Positions 43,989 to 54,946 of a DNA stretch of 64,000 nt are shown here, piece after piece. Each line of letters begins with the position of its first letter. Within the stretch, counting starts at the first letter, position 1. The stretch is from contig JAHBBC010000002.1 in assembly GCA_019915015.1 (NCBI GenBank), positions 1,798,001 to 1,862,000 on the forward strand, given 5' to 3'. The position numbers were made by a program, and so were the translations under genes. Source of the DNA: Auriscalpium vulgare. Its lineage: Eukaryota > Basidiomycota > Agaricomycetes > Russulales > Auriscalpiaceae. Below the pieces are notes generated by a model, which was not told where the DNA came from, searched no databases, and saw only the letters and a program-made list of their open reading frames with translations.

Positions 43989-45219
43989 ATGTCAGAATTA
44001 TCTAAATCATCGCAGCGTCACGCCGGGAATAGTGACGGCGAGCCGCAGAATGACTTGACCAGGAAGTTTAGTGTGGCTGACTGGCATGCGCTGAAGGAGC
44101 TCCGCGTGAGTCCTCTCACGTCTTTCTTCATCCTGCAGTACTGAATCGAAAGCCGGCCGTGGTATAGTCTCTTCTGCCGGAAATTTTGGAGCAAGCATAT
44201 GACGCCCGACCAGGCGTGCGCACGGTTCCGATCACGATCTGGGGCGTCACTCTAGACCCGAACGGCGTGCGCGACGCGCAGGCGAGTGTGGTGCTCATGA
44301 AGTGGTTGAGGGCTACGCACATGCGAGTACCCTCTTTTCGCGCCACGTGCGGTCGCATGATGTTTGACTGACTTGTGTGGCATGGCTGCAGTATCCTTGA
44401 CGTTGCGGAGGCAAAGAAGAATATGATTGCCACGCTACGGTGGCGAGAGGAGTTCAAGGCGGACGAAGTAACCACGGAACACTTCCCGGAGGCGTACGGA
44501 AAGCTCGGGCACATCCACGGCCAGGATCAGCAAGGTCGACCTGTCACGTCAGCTTGTTTCTCCCCTGTCATGTTCGAGGCTTACGCATCTCTTCAGCTAC
44601 ATGTACGACGGAAACCCAGAGGCAAGCATGGCTGCGGGAGACGCACAGCGCCTACTGCGGTGCGCAGTCCCTTAGGATGCGATGCGCGCATGCTGCTGAC
44701 GTTTCGAGACAAAGATGGCGGGTCGCGCTCATGGAGCGGGCCATTGCGAAGTGTGATTTCAAGAGTGTTGACCAGGTGGTTGAGGTGTCAGGTACGTTTC
44801 TCAAGAGCTGCCTCTCTGGCGCACGAGGATTGACTTTTGCCCCGAGAATTTGGACCGAAGCCAGTCGAAGAAGGTGCCGCGGCCAAGGCTTCAGTCCTTG
44901 AGCTGAAGCAAATCTTGTCAAAACACTATCCCGACATCGTCGTACGTCTAACATGCGCATGTTTATTTTCATGACGAATTTGACGGTAGATCGTATCCGT
45001 CTGCTTGTTAACCAGGCTCGCCGTCTTTTCCTGAATGTGCCGAAGGCAATGACGTGGTTCTGGTGGATCTTCAATCCCATGATACCTACGTACACGCATG
45101 AAAGGGTGAAGGTGGTCGGTGGTGATCATTCGGCTATTCGAACGGCGCTTCTGGCGTTTATCGACTCGCAGCAATTGCCGGTCAAATACAGCCGCGCAGT
45201 TGGCTCAGAGGAAGCTTGA
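43989..45219 (+). CDS. Sfh5-like CRAL-TRIO protein, tandem paralogue
   Basis: This second Sfh5-type gene is collinear with the first. It contains LTRKFSVADWHALKELR, SLLPEILEQAYDARPG, VPITIWGVTLDPNGVRDAQA and MIATLRWREEFKADE, then IHGQDQQGRPVT, WRVALMERAIAKCDFKSVD and LFLNVPKAMTWFWWIFNPMI. It ends with QQLPVKYSRAVGSEEA. The Pro-rich N-terminal extension of the first gene is missing. Intron positions match. The intron following WLRA would need a GC donor (AC|GCACAT, weak consensus) to stay in frame, and another donor is GTCAGC, so splicing efficiency or functionality is less certain than for the first copy. Protein divergence is substantial, so the duplication is not recent. Confidence 0.8.
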
Positions 45220-45521
45220 CTGTCGGATATTGATCCAATAATTCGCGTTAGCACATAGGACACCACACTTAACGATACGCGATAAGACACGGTGCGAGCA
45301 TTTGGATGCAGGCGTGTGCCATTGTAGTCTCCTGGAAGCAGACTGAACGCGGCCGATGAATTGTCGTGCAACCGTCAACGTCAGTTACAGGACCCTGGCA
45401 TGGGGTTAGGGCTCGTATATCTGCGGGGCCCAGGCCCGCCGGCCCAGTGGGCGTTGCTCCTGTCTCCCACTCTTTCCAGAGTGCACTGCGTCGCTGCGAC
45501 CTGAGACCAGTGAACGCGAGT

Positions 45522-48500
45522 ATGGCGAGTTCATATCCCCCGCCCGACCGCGACATTGCCGCGGATGCTTGGAACGATGACTGGGAGAGCGTCCGGTAAT
45601 TTATCCGCTCACTGCCTGGTACCCTTCCCTGCTCATCACTCGCAATGTCGTGGCCAGTGACGCGTCCTTCCCCTCGGATGTCAGCTCGCTCTCACCCCCG
45701 ACCAAGGTAGAGGACAGACCCTCCCCTTCCTTGCGCTCGCCTCTCTTAGACGAGCTGCCCGGCGAGCAATACGAGCTCCCTGGCGAACTCGACAACTGGC
45801 TACGCAGTCCGCACCGGCACCGCATGCGCCCGCACTACCGCGATGGGGACACGATAGACTGGTGGCATGAGGACAGTGCGGAGCGTGAGCGGTGGAAGGG
45901 GCTCTTGTCGCAGCACGGCCTCAAGGGCTTGCTCGCCCCGCTGCTGGACGCGTCGAAGATGTGGTTTGTGGTTGTGTGCACGGGCATCGGGGTGGGCATC
46001 GCAGGGGGGTGGCTGGATGTGTTGGTGAAATGGTGCGTCCTAAGTGCTGGTGTGTAGTTAGACTGGCTATGCTCATGCGTTGTGGTGGCAGGCTCGGCGA
46101 CCTGCGCGAGGGTCGGTGCTCGTATGGGTTTTTCTACAACTCGGTCGCGTGCTGCTCCGGACTGGATCGTGAGTCATGACATCTTGTTATTGTCGTGCCA
46201 CGCCTGAACATGGATGGTAGCGGGCGAGATATGTAATGAATGGCAGTCATGGAGCAATTATTTTGGTGTGCAGTCGATGCTGGGCCAGTCTCTTTTGCAA
46301 TCCATCATATACATTGCGCTGTCGGTATGCATGTCCGACTCTCTGGCAAGTAGGCGCGGCCCTCTGATCTTCCGCAGGTAGCATTTGCAGCGAGCGCTGC
46401 AGTCCTTGTCGTCACATACGCCCCCTTGTAGGTTGCTCGTACCCTTGTATGAGTAGTTCTAACGCTCCATCCCTCCTCAGCGCCTTTCATACAGGAAGTA
46501 AGCATTATCAGCAAGGGTCTGTATCTTTCATAATTTTGACATCGTCGCTCTAGTTCCCGAAATTAAGGCTGTGTGTTCAACGAAGATCATGTACTTTGGA
46601 GTCTGGCTCATACTCAGGTTTTTTAGATTCTCGGGGGCTACGTTCTTGACTCGTTTCTGAGTCCGTGGACATTGCTCATCAAAGCCCTCGGTCTCGCGCT
46701 TTCCGTCGCGTCTGGCCTGTCACTAGGGAAAGAAGTACGCCCCATTCTCACATCAATCGCGACTGAGTTCCTGACGAACGAAGTGAAGGGTCCACTGGTG
46801 CACGTTTCTTGTTGTGTCGCCTTCCTCTTGTCTCGCTTGTTCAAGCAGTTCCGGAATAACGAGAGTATGTGTCAACCGTTGTGTTTTTAGACTTGTTCAT
46901 GGACCTGCACTCCCTTCTGCAGCGCAAAAGCGCAAAGTTCTGGCAGCCGCGGCAGCGGCAGGGGTCTCTGTCGCCTTCGGTAGCCCCCTTGGTGGTGTTC
47001 TCTTTGGTCTTGAAGGTGCGCGTTTAGCGTATGGATTTTTTCGTCCGACATCTGTCTCATCCAACGTCATGACAGAACTCGATTCGTTTGCCAACGAATC
47101 CGATGTGATGTGGCGTGGCTTCGTCACTTCCGTCATTGCCGCCGTGGCCTTGCAGTACGTAGATCCGTTCGGGACTTCGAAGCTAGTTCTGTTTCAGGTT
47201 TCAAACTCGTCGGGGAATGGATGGCTTGCTTTTGAGCTCGTGCGTCGACCCCTTTGCATTTAATCTCGGGGCTCATACTCACCAGCTGCGGTCAGATCCC
47301 TTGGCTTGGACTGGCCGTTATCGGGGTACCTCTTCTTTTCTTTCGTCAGAAAACTGTTCTTATGCTGTTGATCAGGGCGTTCTGGGCTCATTACTCATCA
47401 AGCTGAACGTTGCGGTGGCTGTCTACCGACGAAACAGCTTCTTGAACGACTGGCCAATAACAGAGGTGGTAGGAGCCGCAGCCGTTACAGCCGCCGTCAG
47501 CTACCTAGTGCGTTGCCTCCGTGCCTTTCACCTAGTTCATAAAGCTAAAGTTATCCCAATTCAGGTCGTGTTTCTCCGGTCAGTGGTGTCACGGGCGTTA
47601 CTTTGCGAGACTCACCTCAGCACAGGGTGCAGTCGTCCGAGCTTGTCGCAAATTTGTTCCAGGAATGTGATCCCGCACGCGGCGACTTCCACGGTCTTTG
47701 CAAGTAAGTTCATAATTTGCTCTTTTTTTCGTATCTGCAATCTCCGCGACAGCCCGACAGCAATGTGGGAGAATGTTTTCCTGCTTCTCCTCACGAGCGT
47801 CGCCAAGGTCGGCTTTACGGCATGGACATTCGGGATGATGGTGTGTCCAGCTGGCTTCGGACCCACTTTCTGCCTTTCTCATCCTTCACAGGTGCCAGCA
47901 GGCATATTTCTGCCCACTATCGCGATTGGCGCGTCATTAGGTCGCGCTGTGGGAATCCTGACGTATGTCCTCCCCGATCACCATTGCCTACCGCGCACTG
48001 AGGGGTTTCAATAATTAGACAAGGATTGTACAAAGCGTATCCCAAAGCGTGGATATTCTCCGCATGTCCGCCTGATCCTTCCATACGATGTATCTACCCT
48101 GGGTTCTACGCGGTTATTGGCGCGTCCGCAATGTTGGCCGGGGTGACGCGCATGACCAGTGAGTGATTTCATAGACATGTCCTCGAGAAGTTCGCTCGCT
48201 GATAATCCGCAGTATCTCTGGTAGTGATCCTTTTTGAGGTATCGCGCTCCTTTATGTTTTCTTCTTCGGGGTACTGACGATCCACCCATCTTGCCAGCTC
48301 ACGGGCGCTCTGTCGCATGTCCTTCCTATCATGATTTCCGTCATGGTCGCGAAGTGGGTCGGCGACGCGTTTGGCGAAGACGGCATCTACGCCATTTGGA
48401 TTGCAATGCGTCGTTATCCGTGGCTCGCACCCATCGAATACCACGATAAAGGCGAAACGGCGGCGGATGTCATGACGCCAGCCAAGAGCCTCGTAGTGCT

Positions 48501-49083
48501 AGAGTCGGGTGTGTTGCTCGGCGAGCTGGGTGCGTTATATCGAGAATGTCTGCATTGGTGCTAATCGGCGTTACTGAAGGGCGCATCCTGGATACCTGGG
48601 AGTACCATGGATTTCCTGTGATGGAGGGTAAGAAGCTTCTGGGATACTCTGCGCGGGATAAACTGCGAACGTATATCGGTCAGCTCTCTCCCATCTATCG
48701 TGGACGACGAGATGCTTACTATTACCAGCCCCCCTCCTCGCCGAAGCTGGTGCCTCGGAAAGGAGGTGCTTCTTCTCAGAGCGCGCGTCTTCGACGTCAG
48801 CAGAGGCGATGGGCGTCGACATATCGCCTTTGGTTGAGGACGTTTTGCAACTCAGGAAAGACGTACCTCTGGAATTGGTTGTGAATATGTTCAAGAAACT
48901 CGTGCGTGATTTTGCTTGTTGGTTGTGCATTGCTTACCGTGAGCATAGAATCTACGCCACTTAACGTTCACGCAGGCAGGGGAGTTGATGGGAATGATCA
49001 CTAAGACGGATATTGTCGCATTGTCGACAGCGCATTTCGCTCATACTGCGGCGCTAGAGAGAGAAAAGCCCACGTCTCCATGA
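45522..49083 (+). CDS. CLC-family chloride channel or Cl-/H+ exchanger with CBS domains
   Basis: This is an integral membrane anion transporter, most like the endomembrane Gef1/ClC-3 type. The start at 45522 (MASSYPPPDRDIAADAW) is joined over an intron to DASFPSDVSSL. Many short introns follow. Visible hallmarks are DWWHEDSAERERWKGLL, the helix segment MWFVVVCTGIGVGIAGGWLD, IPEIKAILGGYVLD, SLGKE|GPLVHVS with the gating Glu, AAGVSVAFGSPLGGVLFGLE, GMMVPAGIFLPTIAIGASLG (GxFxP) and ISLVVILFELTGAL. Two CBS motifs end the protein (ADVMTPAKSLVVLE, and ELMGMITKTDIVAL). The exon junction at the GSGIPE filter gives TGIPE by the obvious splice; a micro-exon may be missing from my reading. The Glu in GKEGP favours an exchanger mechanism by family knowledge. 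Confidence 0.85.
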
Positions 49084-49311
49084 TATATCTATACCCGCCA
49101 TTATGTACTCATAATTATAGTGTTTTTATTTAATTGACAGTGGCCACTGCATCAGTCGTGCTACGCGGCCACAGAGCCACAAGGGTGGCCGCACGGTCGT
49201 TGCCACGCGGCTTACAGTTACAACGCCCGCTTGCCGACTCGTCAGCGATCATCCCGCTTCTTCTCGCTCTACACCTCCTGCTGTTCTTGGAATCCCTCCC
49301 ATCCTTTCCGT

Positions 49312-50691
49312 ATGCCTACATCCACCTACAACGAAGACACCTACGGCGGCCCATCCAGCTCGCGCTTCCTCGCAGCCTCAAATTCCTCTCTACGCAAGTC
49401 GCCATCGAGACAAAGTCTTAGCCGACACCGCTCGACCGCGTCGCTGCGCGCATCCCCCCTCGCACAAGACGACGATGCCGCCAACGGGCGGTACTCACTC
49501 GCGCACGAGCTCGCAGTGGCACTCCAGCCCGAACCGAGCGTCGGGTCGAAGCTGCTCGCGGAGGAGTTCGGCATCGAATACGACGAGGGCGCGGAGGGCA
49601 TCGACGACCCCGTAATCGGCGAGCCCGTCCACAGCATATCGGTGGACAGCGAGCCAGTCTTTGCCGCCCCAGAGGACTTCGATGCTGCAGATCAGGACGC
49701 GTCGACACGGCCGACGACGCCCTCGCTCGAGGACGACCCCGATCCCGCGCTGGACCCCACCTTCGACTCCCCCCCGCCCGCAGCCCGCCGACGACAACGG
49801 CCGGAGCAGGACGCGATGGCCGTGCTCGCGCAGGACCTCGAGTCGACGGAGAAGCTGCTCGCGCACCTGCGCCGCCTCGACGCGGACACGGCGGGCCCGG
49901 GCGGCTCGCAGCCGGCGCTCGAGAAGATCGCGTCGGACGTGATACGGCACATCAACGACACCGCGCGCGACAGGGAGGGCCAGGTGCGCGAGCTGCTGGA
50001 GTACGAGCGCGAGTTCCGCAAGATCGCGGGCGAGGTTGGCGGCGGCGATGCGCTCGCGTCGCTCGACGAGCTCGAGGGCCTGGACGAGCTCGCCGACCAG
50101 CCCGCGTCGGCCACGGCCAACGGCGATGCGTCGCGTGCCGAGACACGCCGGCTCGACGCCGTCGCGGAGGAGTCGTCATTCGCCGCCTCGAACGACTGGG
50201 AGGTCGACCCCGATCGCCACATGCACGATGACGATGACGCCCTCGAGCACGATGCGTCCCCCGTGAAGGACGTTTTCTCCCTTCCCCCACCACCTCCCAT
50301 CGCCGGCGCGCTCACACCCATCAAGACCGTCCCACAGCTCGCGCACCTGCGCACCTCCACAAGCTCCCTCGTTTCGTCCCTATCGGTCATCTCGGAGCAC
50401 GCGCAGGTCAATGGCGCTGCGACGACGGAGGCAGGGCGCAAGATACGCGCGCTGAAGAACAAGCTTGGCGGGTGGCGGACGGACTGGGACAGCGCGGAGC
50501 GGAGTCGTGTGCGCATTGAGCGGTGGGAGGCGGGACTTGGCGATGGCGATGGCAGCGAAGGCGCTGACACGCTGACGACGGGTGTGAGGCGGATGGATGG
50601 GCGGAAGATCGTCGAGGAGCACTTGCGTGCGTTCGAGCTCGCTCTCTCAGAAGCGAACGTCAAGACACAAGCAATTATGGCGGCGTCATAG
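49312..50691 (+). CDS. Acidic hypothetical protein, intronless
   Basis: A single exon of about 459 codons from the ATG at 49312 (MPTSTYNEDTYGGPSSS); an upstream in-frame ATG at 49231 gives an unlikely Cys/Ser-rich lead. The protein has a Ser/Arg-rich N-terminus, acidic Asp/Glu/Ala/Pro stretches, a predicted helical part (SLDELEGLDELADQ, and LLEYEREFRKIAGEV) and a conserved-looking C-terminus. That C-terminus includes LKNKLGGWRTDWDSAERSR, RIERWEAGLGDG, GRKIVEEHLRAFELALSEA and NVKTQAIM. I do not recognise the family. It lies between CLC (upstream, same strand) and the convergent PQ-loop gene. Confidence 0.7.
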   Translation: MPTSTYNEDTYGGPSSSRFLAASNSSLRKSPSRQSLSRHRSTASLRASPLAQDDDAANGRYSLAHELAVALQPEPSVGSKLLAEEFGIEYDEGAEGIDDPVIGEPVHSISVDSEPVFAAPEDFDAADQDASTRPTTPSLEDDPDPALDPTFDSPPPAARRRQRPEQDAMAVLAQDLESTEKLLAHLRRLDADTAGPGGSQPALEKIASDVIRHINDTARDREGQVRELLEYEREFRKIAGEVGGGDALASLDELEGLDELADQPASATANGDASRAETRRLDAVAEESSFAASNDWEVDPDRHMHDDDDALEHDASPVKDVFSLPPPPPIAGALTPIKTVPQLAHLRTSTSSLVSSLSVISEHAQVNGAATTEAGRKIRALKNKLGGWRTDWDSAERSRVRIERWEAGLGDGDGSEGADTLTTGVRRMDGRKIVEEHLRAFELALSEANVKTQAIMAAS

Positions 50692-51034
50692 ATCTACTCT
50701 TATACCCCTTCACGGCTCCTATTGGGACTCGACGTCGCTACGTAGAGGAGCTTAGCACGCGTCCATTTTGGTTTGTGCAGTTTGCTTGGATATCTACACG
50801 GATCTTGATAACTTTTGACGGGCTGTATACACTGACATACTCAGAGTAGCCCGCACTGTCTAATTGTTTCGCCAGTCAATGTGGATGCAATAGCATTGGA
50901 GTGGTAGATGGTGCTTCTAAGTAGGAGTAGTGAGTATTATAATAATTGTAGCGGTAGTCCAATTCAGTGAGTTGCTTGTTAGAGTGGTGATATCCCTGTT
51001 TCCCCCGTCCCGTCAAAGCCAACGCGGAACTTCA
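50692..51034. other. Convergent 3' spacer, no gene seen
   Basis: Spacer between two convergent 3' ends. AT-rich towards 50920-50990; nothing else is supported. Confidence 0.4.
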
Positions 51035-52194
51035 CTACACCTTGTCTTCTCCATGTGCTTCGTCCGCAGATGAGCTCGGCGGCGTCGTGCCCGTTAGACT
51101 TGCCCGATCAGCCAGTTCCACAACGGCCATGCCCTCTGCATTAGAAAGCGAGGCGTCCTCGACGTCGGCCGCTGCAGCCTGCCGACGGCGGCGTGCGCGG
51201 GGGTTCAGTATCGCAGCTGCAATGATCACGATACCATCGAGTAACTGTGAAACAAACGTCGAGTCAATTACATGACGCTGGTCGGAGGATCGGAGGATGG
51301 TACGCACGACGACCATGGAGTACGCGGTGCCCGCGATCACGTCGAAGTGCTTCTTGAAGACCAGCGAGAGGGCAGAAAAGAGCCCGCCGAGAAGATCGAC
51401 GAGCATGAACGTGATGGAGATGCCCACGACAGCGCGGTGCCGGTAGATCTCGTAGTACTGAGGGCTACGATGGATATAGAGGGTCGGATTGTCAGCAAAG
51501 AGGATCCGTGTACAAAGGATCAACGCACAGAAGAGCCAGGGAGATCATCACGGAGCTGACAATCCCGAAGAACTGCACACCGCGCTTGCCGGACGAGTCG
51601 CCCCGACGGTAGGCTGGCTGAAGGACCGGGAGATGCGATCATAAGTGGTAGGTGCAGGGAGACGAGCGGCCGGACGCACGCGGACAGCGTAGATGAGACC
51701 CGTCTCGAGCGTGGCGAACATTATCAAGATCGCGAGCGTCGCGGATATGCACCATCGGCGCGAGCGCCCCCTGTCATAGTACATGCACTACGCGAAGGGT
51801 AAGCCATAGAAATGGAGAAGGGACAGTAGAGACGGACCTGTGCCCATGAGACGAGCGCGAGGGAGCCAAAGAGCTGCGGCTGCACGATGAGCGGGATATT
51901 GAGGTTCTGCACAATGACATAGACGCCCAACGGGATAGCGGAGAGTGACCAGATGAGCCTGACCAAAATGTGAGGGATTTATCCACCCAGATTTCAGGCC
52001 ATACGCACACCAACCACGGTGACAGTCCCTCTGTCTTCTTCGCCCGCCAGCTTTTCCATATTTGCGGGATAAGCTGGATCGTCCAGAGAACGGTGCCTAT
52101 TCAAGTCCCTTAGCCCCGACTCGCAGGTCCGCATCGAGGAAATGCACTCACCTAGCGTCCCGAAGACATTCTCTGCGACATGGTTTACAGGCAT
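51035..52194 (-). CDS. PQ-loop repeat membrane protein
   Basis: A seven-helix membrane protein of the PQ-loop (cystinosin, SWEET and MTN3-related) group. Members include lysosomal or vacuolar amino-acid exporters; the substrate cannot be told here. The two PQ-loop motifs are LIPQIWKSWRAKKTEGLSP and LALLPQYYEIYRHRAVVGIS. Hydrophobic segments include LALVSWAQCMYYD, ISATLAILIMFATLETGLIY and FMLVDLLGGLFSALSLVF. The C-terminus is cytosolic-looking, basic and then acidic (NPRARRRRQ, then a Ser/Glu-rich tail ending HGEDKV). I prefer the start at 52194 (MPVNHVAENVFGTLG), as in homologues; an ATG at 52254 in frame is possible. Several short introns are present. Confidence 0.8.
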
Positions 52195-52404
52195 ACTGTA
52201 TTGCCGGCGGCGAGCAAGCGGCGATGAGTCAAGAAGAGCGAGTGAGCTCGCCAACCTGAGCTATGCGGGAAGAACTGGACGGCATTGAACGCGCGCAGAA
52301 CAGAATCTTTTATCGGGAAAGTCTGGGCAGAGACATATGGAGGAGCGGACTAAAAATATGCCCGGCGAATCGCATCATGCAAGCATTGAAGCAAACACCC
52401 CACG

Positions 52405-52535
52405 CTTTTTTGAAGGGTCCCTACATAGTACATTTCTTTGGAGGGTCCCCACATTTTCTACCATAGCTTTCAGGTGTCCCTACGCTTTTTTTGAAGGGTG
52501 CCCTTGCGCTTTTTTTTGAAGGGTCCCTGCTATTT
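52405..52535. repeat. Imperfect tandem repeat, TTTTTTGAAGGGTCCC-type
   Basis: Four to five imperfect units of about 30 bp contain GCTTTTTTGAAGGGTCCCT (52408, 52486, 52508) or variants (CTTTGGAGGGTCCCC, GGTGTCCCTACG). The array lies in the spacer upstream of the PQ-loop gene start and downstream of the TMEM14 stop. Confidence 0.55.
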
Positions 52536-52933
52536 CTTTTGTAAGCTCCTCCTCCCGCTTAGCGGCTGTTCCGCGCCGTCGCTCCGCCTTTTGTCAGCAC
52601 GCTGCCGCTCGCCTGCACATGGCAGCCAAGGCTCATTTTCGAGGTTTCGATGAATCTCGCGTCCGATGCCGGCAGAACGAGCCACACGCCGTGCGTGGCG
52701 GGGCACGGTGAGCTGGCCGCGTGCTCACATGGACGCACATTACGGTCGGTGGCGACCCGCGCCCCATCCACGGTACGGGATATCACGCCATGTTCTAGAG
52801 AAGTGAGTCATGATTACACGCCTCGGACGGCATGCCTACGAGAGTAGCGCGATGCGCAGCACAGGTATCTCCACCAAGTTACACCATTACTATACACGAC
52901 GGGCGAGAGGTGCGCGGCACGCGGCCGCGGGGC
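52536..52933. other. Spacer, no gene seen
   Basis: No supported gene between the tandem repeat and the TMEM14 stop codon. Confidence 0.35.
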
Positions 52934-53437
52934 TCAGCGGCGCAGATTGTACACGGCCGAGCCGTAGTAGACGCCAGCCGCCGAGGACGTGACGGTCAGG
53001 AGGGCAGGTACCGGGCCCTTCGTGAAGCGGGGAAGCGAGGAGAGCAGAAGCACTGCAGACGCGCCTGTGCGGAGTGTCAGAAGCGAGGAGCATGCAACGT
53101 ACGAGGGGCGCCGAGAGTGCTTACCGAGAGCGGTCTCGAGCCCATTCGCGGTATGCTTCCTGATGGCGTCGCCGCTGTACAAGTACAGCGCTCCCACACT
53201 GGGATTTCCAAAGACAAGGTGGATGTCAGCGCGAGGGGCTTTACCTAAACGTAGACTGGCACGCACCCGACGCCGGCCACCACAGAGGGAATGGATCGTG
53301 TGCGGACGAACCCTGTGACGCCGCCGACGATACACAAACCGCCCATTACGAAGGCGGGGATAGCTGACTGTACATAGAGAAGTCAGAGAAGGCAGAGCTG
53401 GCGACGCGATGCGGCAACAAGGTGCGACATTTACCAT
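52934..53437 (-). CDS. TMEM14-family small membrane protein
   Basis: A protein of about 105 residues with four predicted helices, of the TMEM14/FAM14 family of mitochondrial or organelle inner-membrane proteins (TMEM14C is linked to porphyrin transport in animals). The exons encode SAIPAFVMGGLCIVGGVTGF, VRTRSIPSVVAGVG, VGALYLYSGDAIRKHTANGL, ETALGASAVLLLSSLPRF and TKGPVPALLTVTSSAAGVYY. Introns fall after VAGVG and after ETALG. The start codon ATG at 53437-53435 is followed at once by a GTAAAT donor, so exon 1 contributes only the Met codon. The opening M-SAIPAFVMG fits the family well. It is divergent with the methyltransferase at 53697. Confidence 0.85.
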   Translation of the reverse strand: MVNVAPCCRIASPALPSLTSLCTVSYPRLRNGRFVYRRRRHRVRPHTIHSLCGGRRRVRASLRLGKAPRADIHLVFGNPSVGALYLYSGDAIRKHTANGLETALGKHSRRPSYVACSSLLTLRTGASAVLLLSSLPRFTKGPVPALLTVTSSAAGVYYGSAVYNLRR

Positions 53438-53696
53438 GGTATACTTGTAAGTTTCCTGGAGATGGTGGTGGTCAGTGGTTGAGAATGGTGAAGCCGAAGA
53501 CTACGTGTGTGGGGAACGATCAAACGGCAGAGCCGCTGCCGCAGTGAGAGTCCAGCCTTCGAACTTTGAACTTCGGCTTCCACGCAACTCAGCCGAAGTC
53601 CTAACCTGAGGCTGGGGTTGTCCTAATACTTGGAAGTTTGACAGTACTGTTTATTTCTCTCGGCGACTTGGCTCTGACAGTGTGGTGAACATACGT

Positions 53697-54766
53697 ATGG
53701 CGCAGAATCTGCCCCAGAAAAACGAGGAGTATGGCACCAAAGACTATTGGTACTTATGTCCTCTGCCTCATCTCTGTGACTGGACTGAGCGTGCTAGGGA
53801 CCAGCGGTACAACGGGCAAGCGTTCCTCCCGGATTCCCTGAGCGCGCCTTTTGACTTTTCCATCGTGGAGGGAGCCTGAAGATTCGACGTTTGACTGGTT
53901 CAAGAAGTACGCGGACGTCGCGCCGCTCATACGCGAAGCTCTGCCCGACACAAATGCGCGCATCCTGATGCTAGGCTGCGGCAATTCGACACTCTCGGAG
54001 GATGTGAGTGCCCCAATGTCCGCGAAACGATTGAAGCTCAACGGATGCACACCTTTTTCTGGGAAGATGTACGATGACGGGTATAAGAACATCGTCAACA
54101 TAGATGTGCGTGAATGCCGCCCAGCCGCACCCTAAGCACGATCCAAACCATCACCGCGTGCAGTATTCTGGCGTGGTCATCGAGCAGATGCGGGCGCGCC
54201 ATCACAAGTCACGGCCAGAGATGGAGTGTTCGTACTGCGTGTGTCGAGGCGACATCCTGGGACTCATCGCTCACTGCAGGGCTCGAGATGGACATTCGTG
54301 ACCTTAAGTTCGCCTCCGATTCATTCGACGTGGCGATTGACAAGGGTGTGTGGTGGATGGAACTCTGCTATGCATCACCCGCTGACTTCCGACTCGACAT
54401 TGCAGGTACGATGGACGCCATGATGACCGCTAAAGGCGATGTCTGGGTACGCGCCGCGCCTGTGAGCCCGCCAACCGGTTTTCTGACAATACATCCAGGA
54501 TCCCCCGCAGACAGTCATTGACGACTGCACCAAGGAGGTGGACGAAGTGCTCCGGTACGCCTCCCCTGTGCATGCTTGTCGCAACTCCGCTCACGGGACA
54601 CCAAATTTATGCTAGCGTGCTGAGAAAGGGCCGCGGCGTCTTCTTGTATCTAACGTTTGGGCAGCCACACTTCCGCAAGCGCTACTTGACACGCCCGGAA
54701 ACGACGCTGGATGTCAAGGAGATCGGCGATGCGTTCCATTACTACTTGTATGTTTTGAAGAATTGA
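53697..54766 (+). CDS. SAM-dependent methyltransferase, EEF1AKMT4/METTL13-like
   Basis: A class I SAM methyltransferase related to the eukaryotic elongation factor 1A lysine methyltransferases. It opens with MAQNLPQKNEEYGTKDYW, then DQRYNG, then DSTFDWFKKYADVAPLI. The SAM motif I is ARILMLGCGNSTLSED. Then follow NIVNIDYSGVVIEQM, LEMDIRDLKFASDSFDVAID and the group signature DKGTMDAMM. The last exons give VLRKGRGVFLYLTFGQPHFR and FHYYLYVLKN. Short introns separate these pieces. One (53816-53870) needs a GC donor (GG|GCAAGC) to join DQRYNG to EPEDSTFDW. The substrate assignment rests on family similarity only. The ATG at 53697 is preferred over 53682. Confidence 0.82.
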
Positions 54767-54946
54767 CCGGATTGCCTCCATGCCTGCCGTGGACGCGCGC
54801 GTGTAGAACTTGCCAATTTTCTCACATGATGGTCTACCAAAGATCTGGCGGATGCCACAGTACTCAACGCACGACAAGGCATACGGACACGCCGAGCTCA
54901 AGAGATGCGTCAAGATCAACTGGCGCATTGAGGTCACCGTCAGCGC

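Noticed and set aside
49334..50663. Minus-strand frames of up to 323 codons opposite the acidic hypothetical gene
   Set aside because: They are Ser/Arg-rich shadows typical of the antisense of a GC-rich acidic gene; the plus frame has a coherent start and conserved-looking C-terminus.
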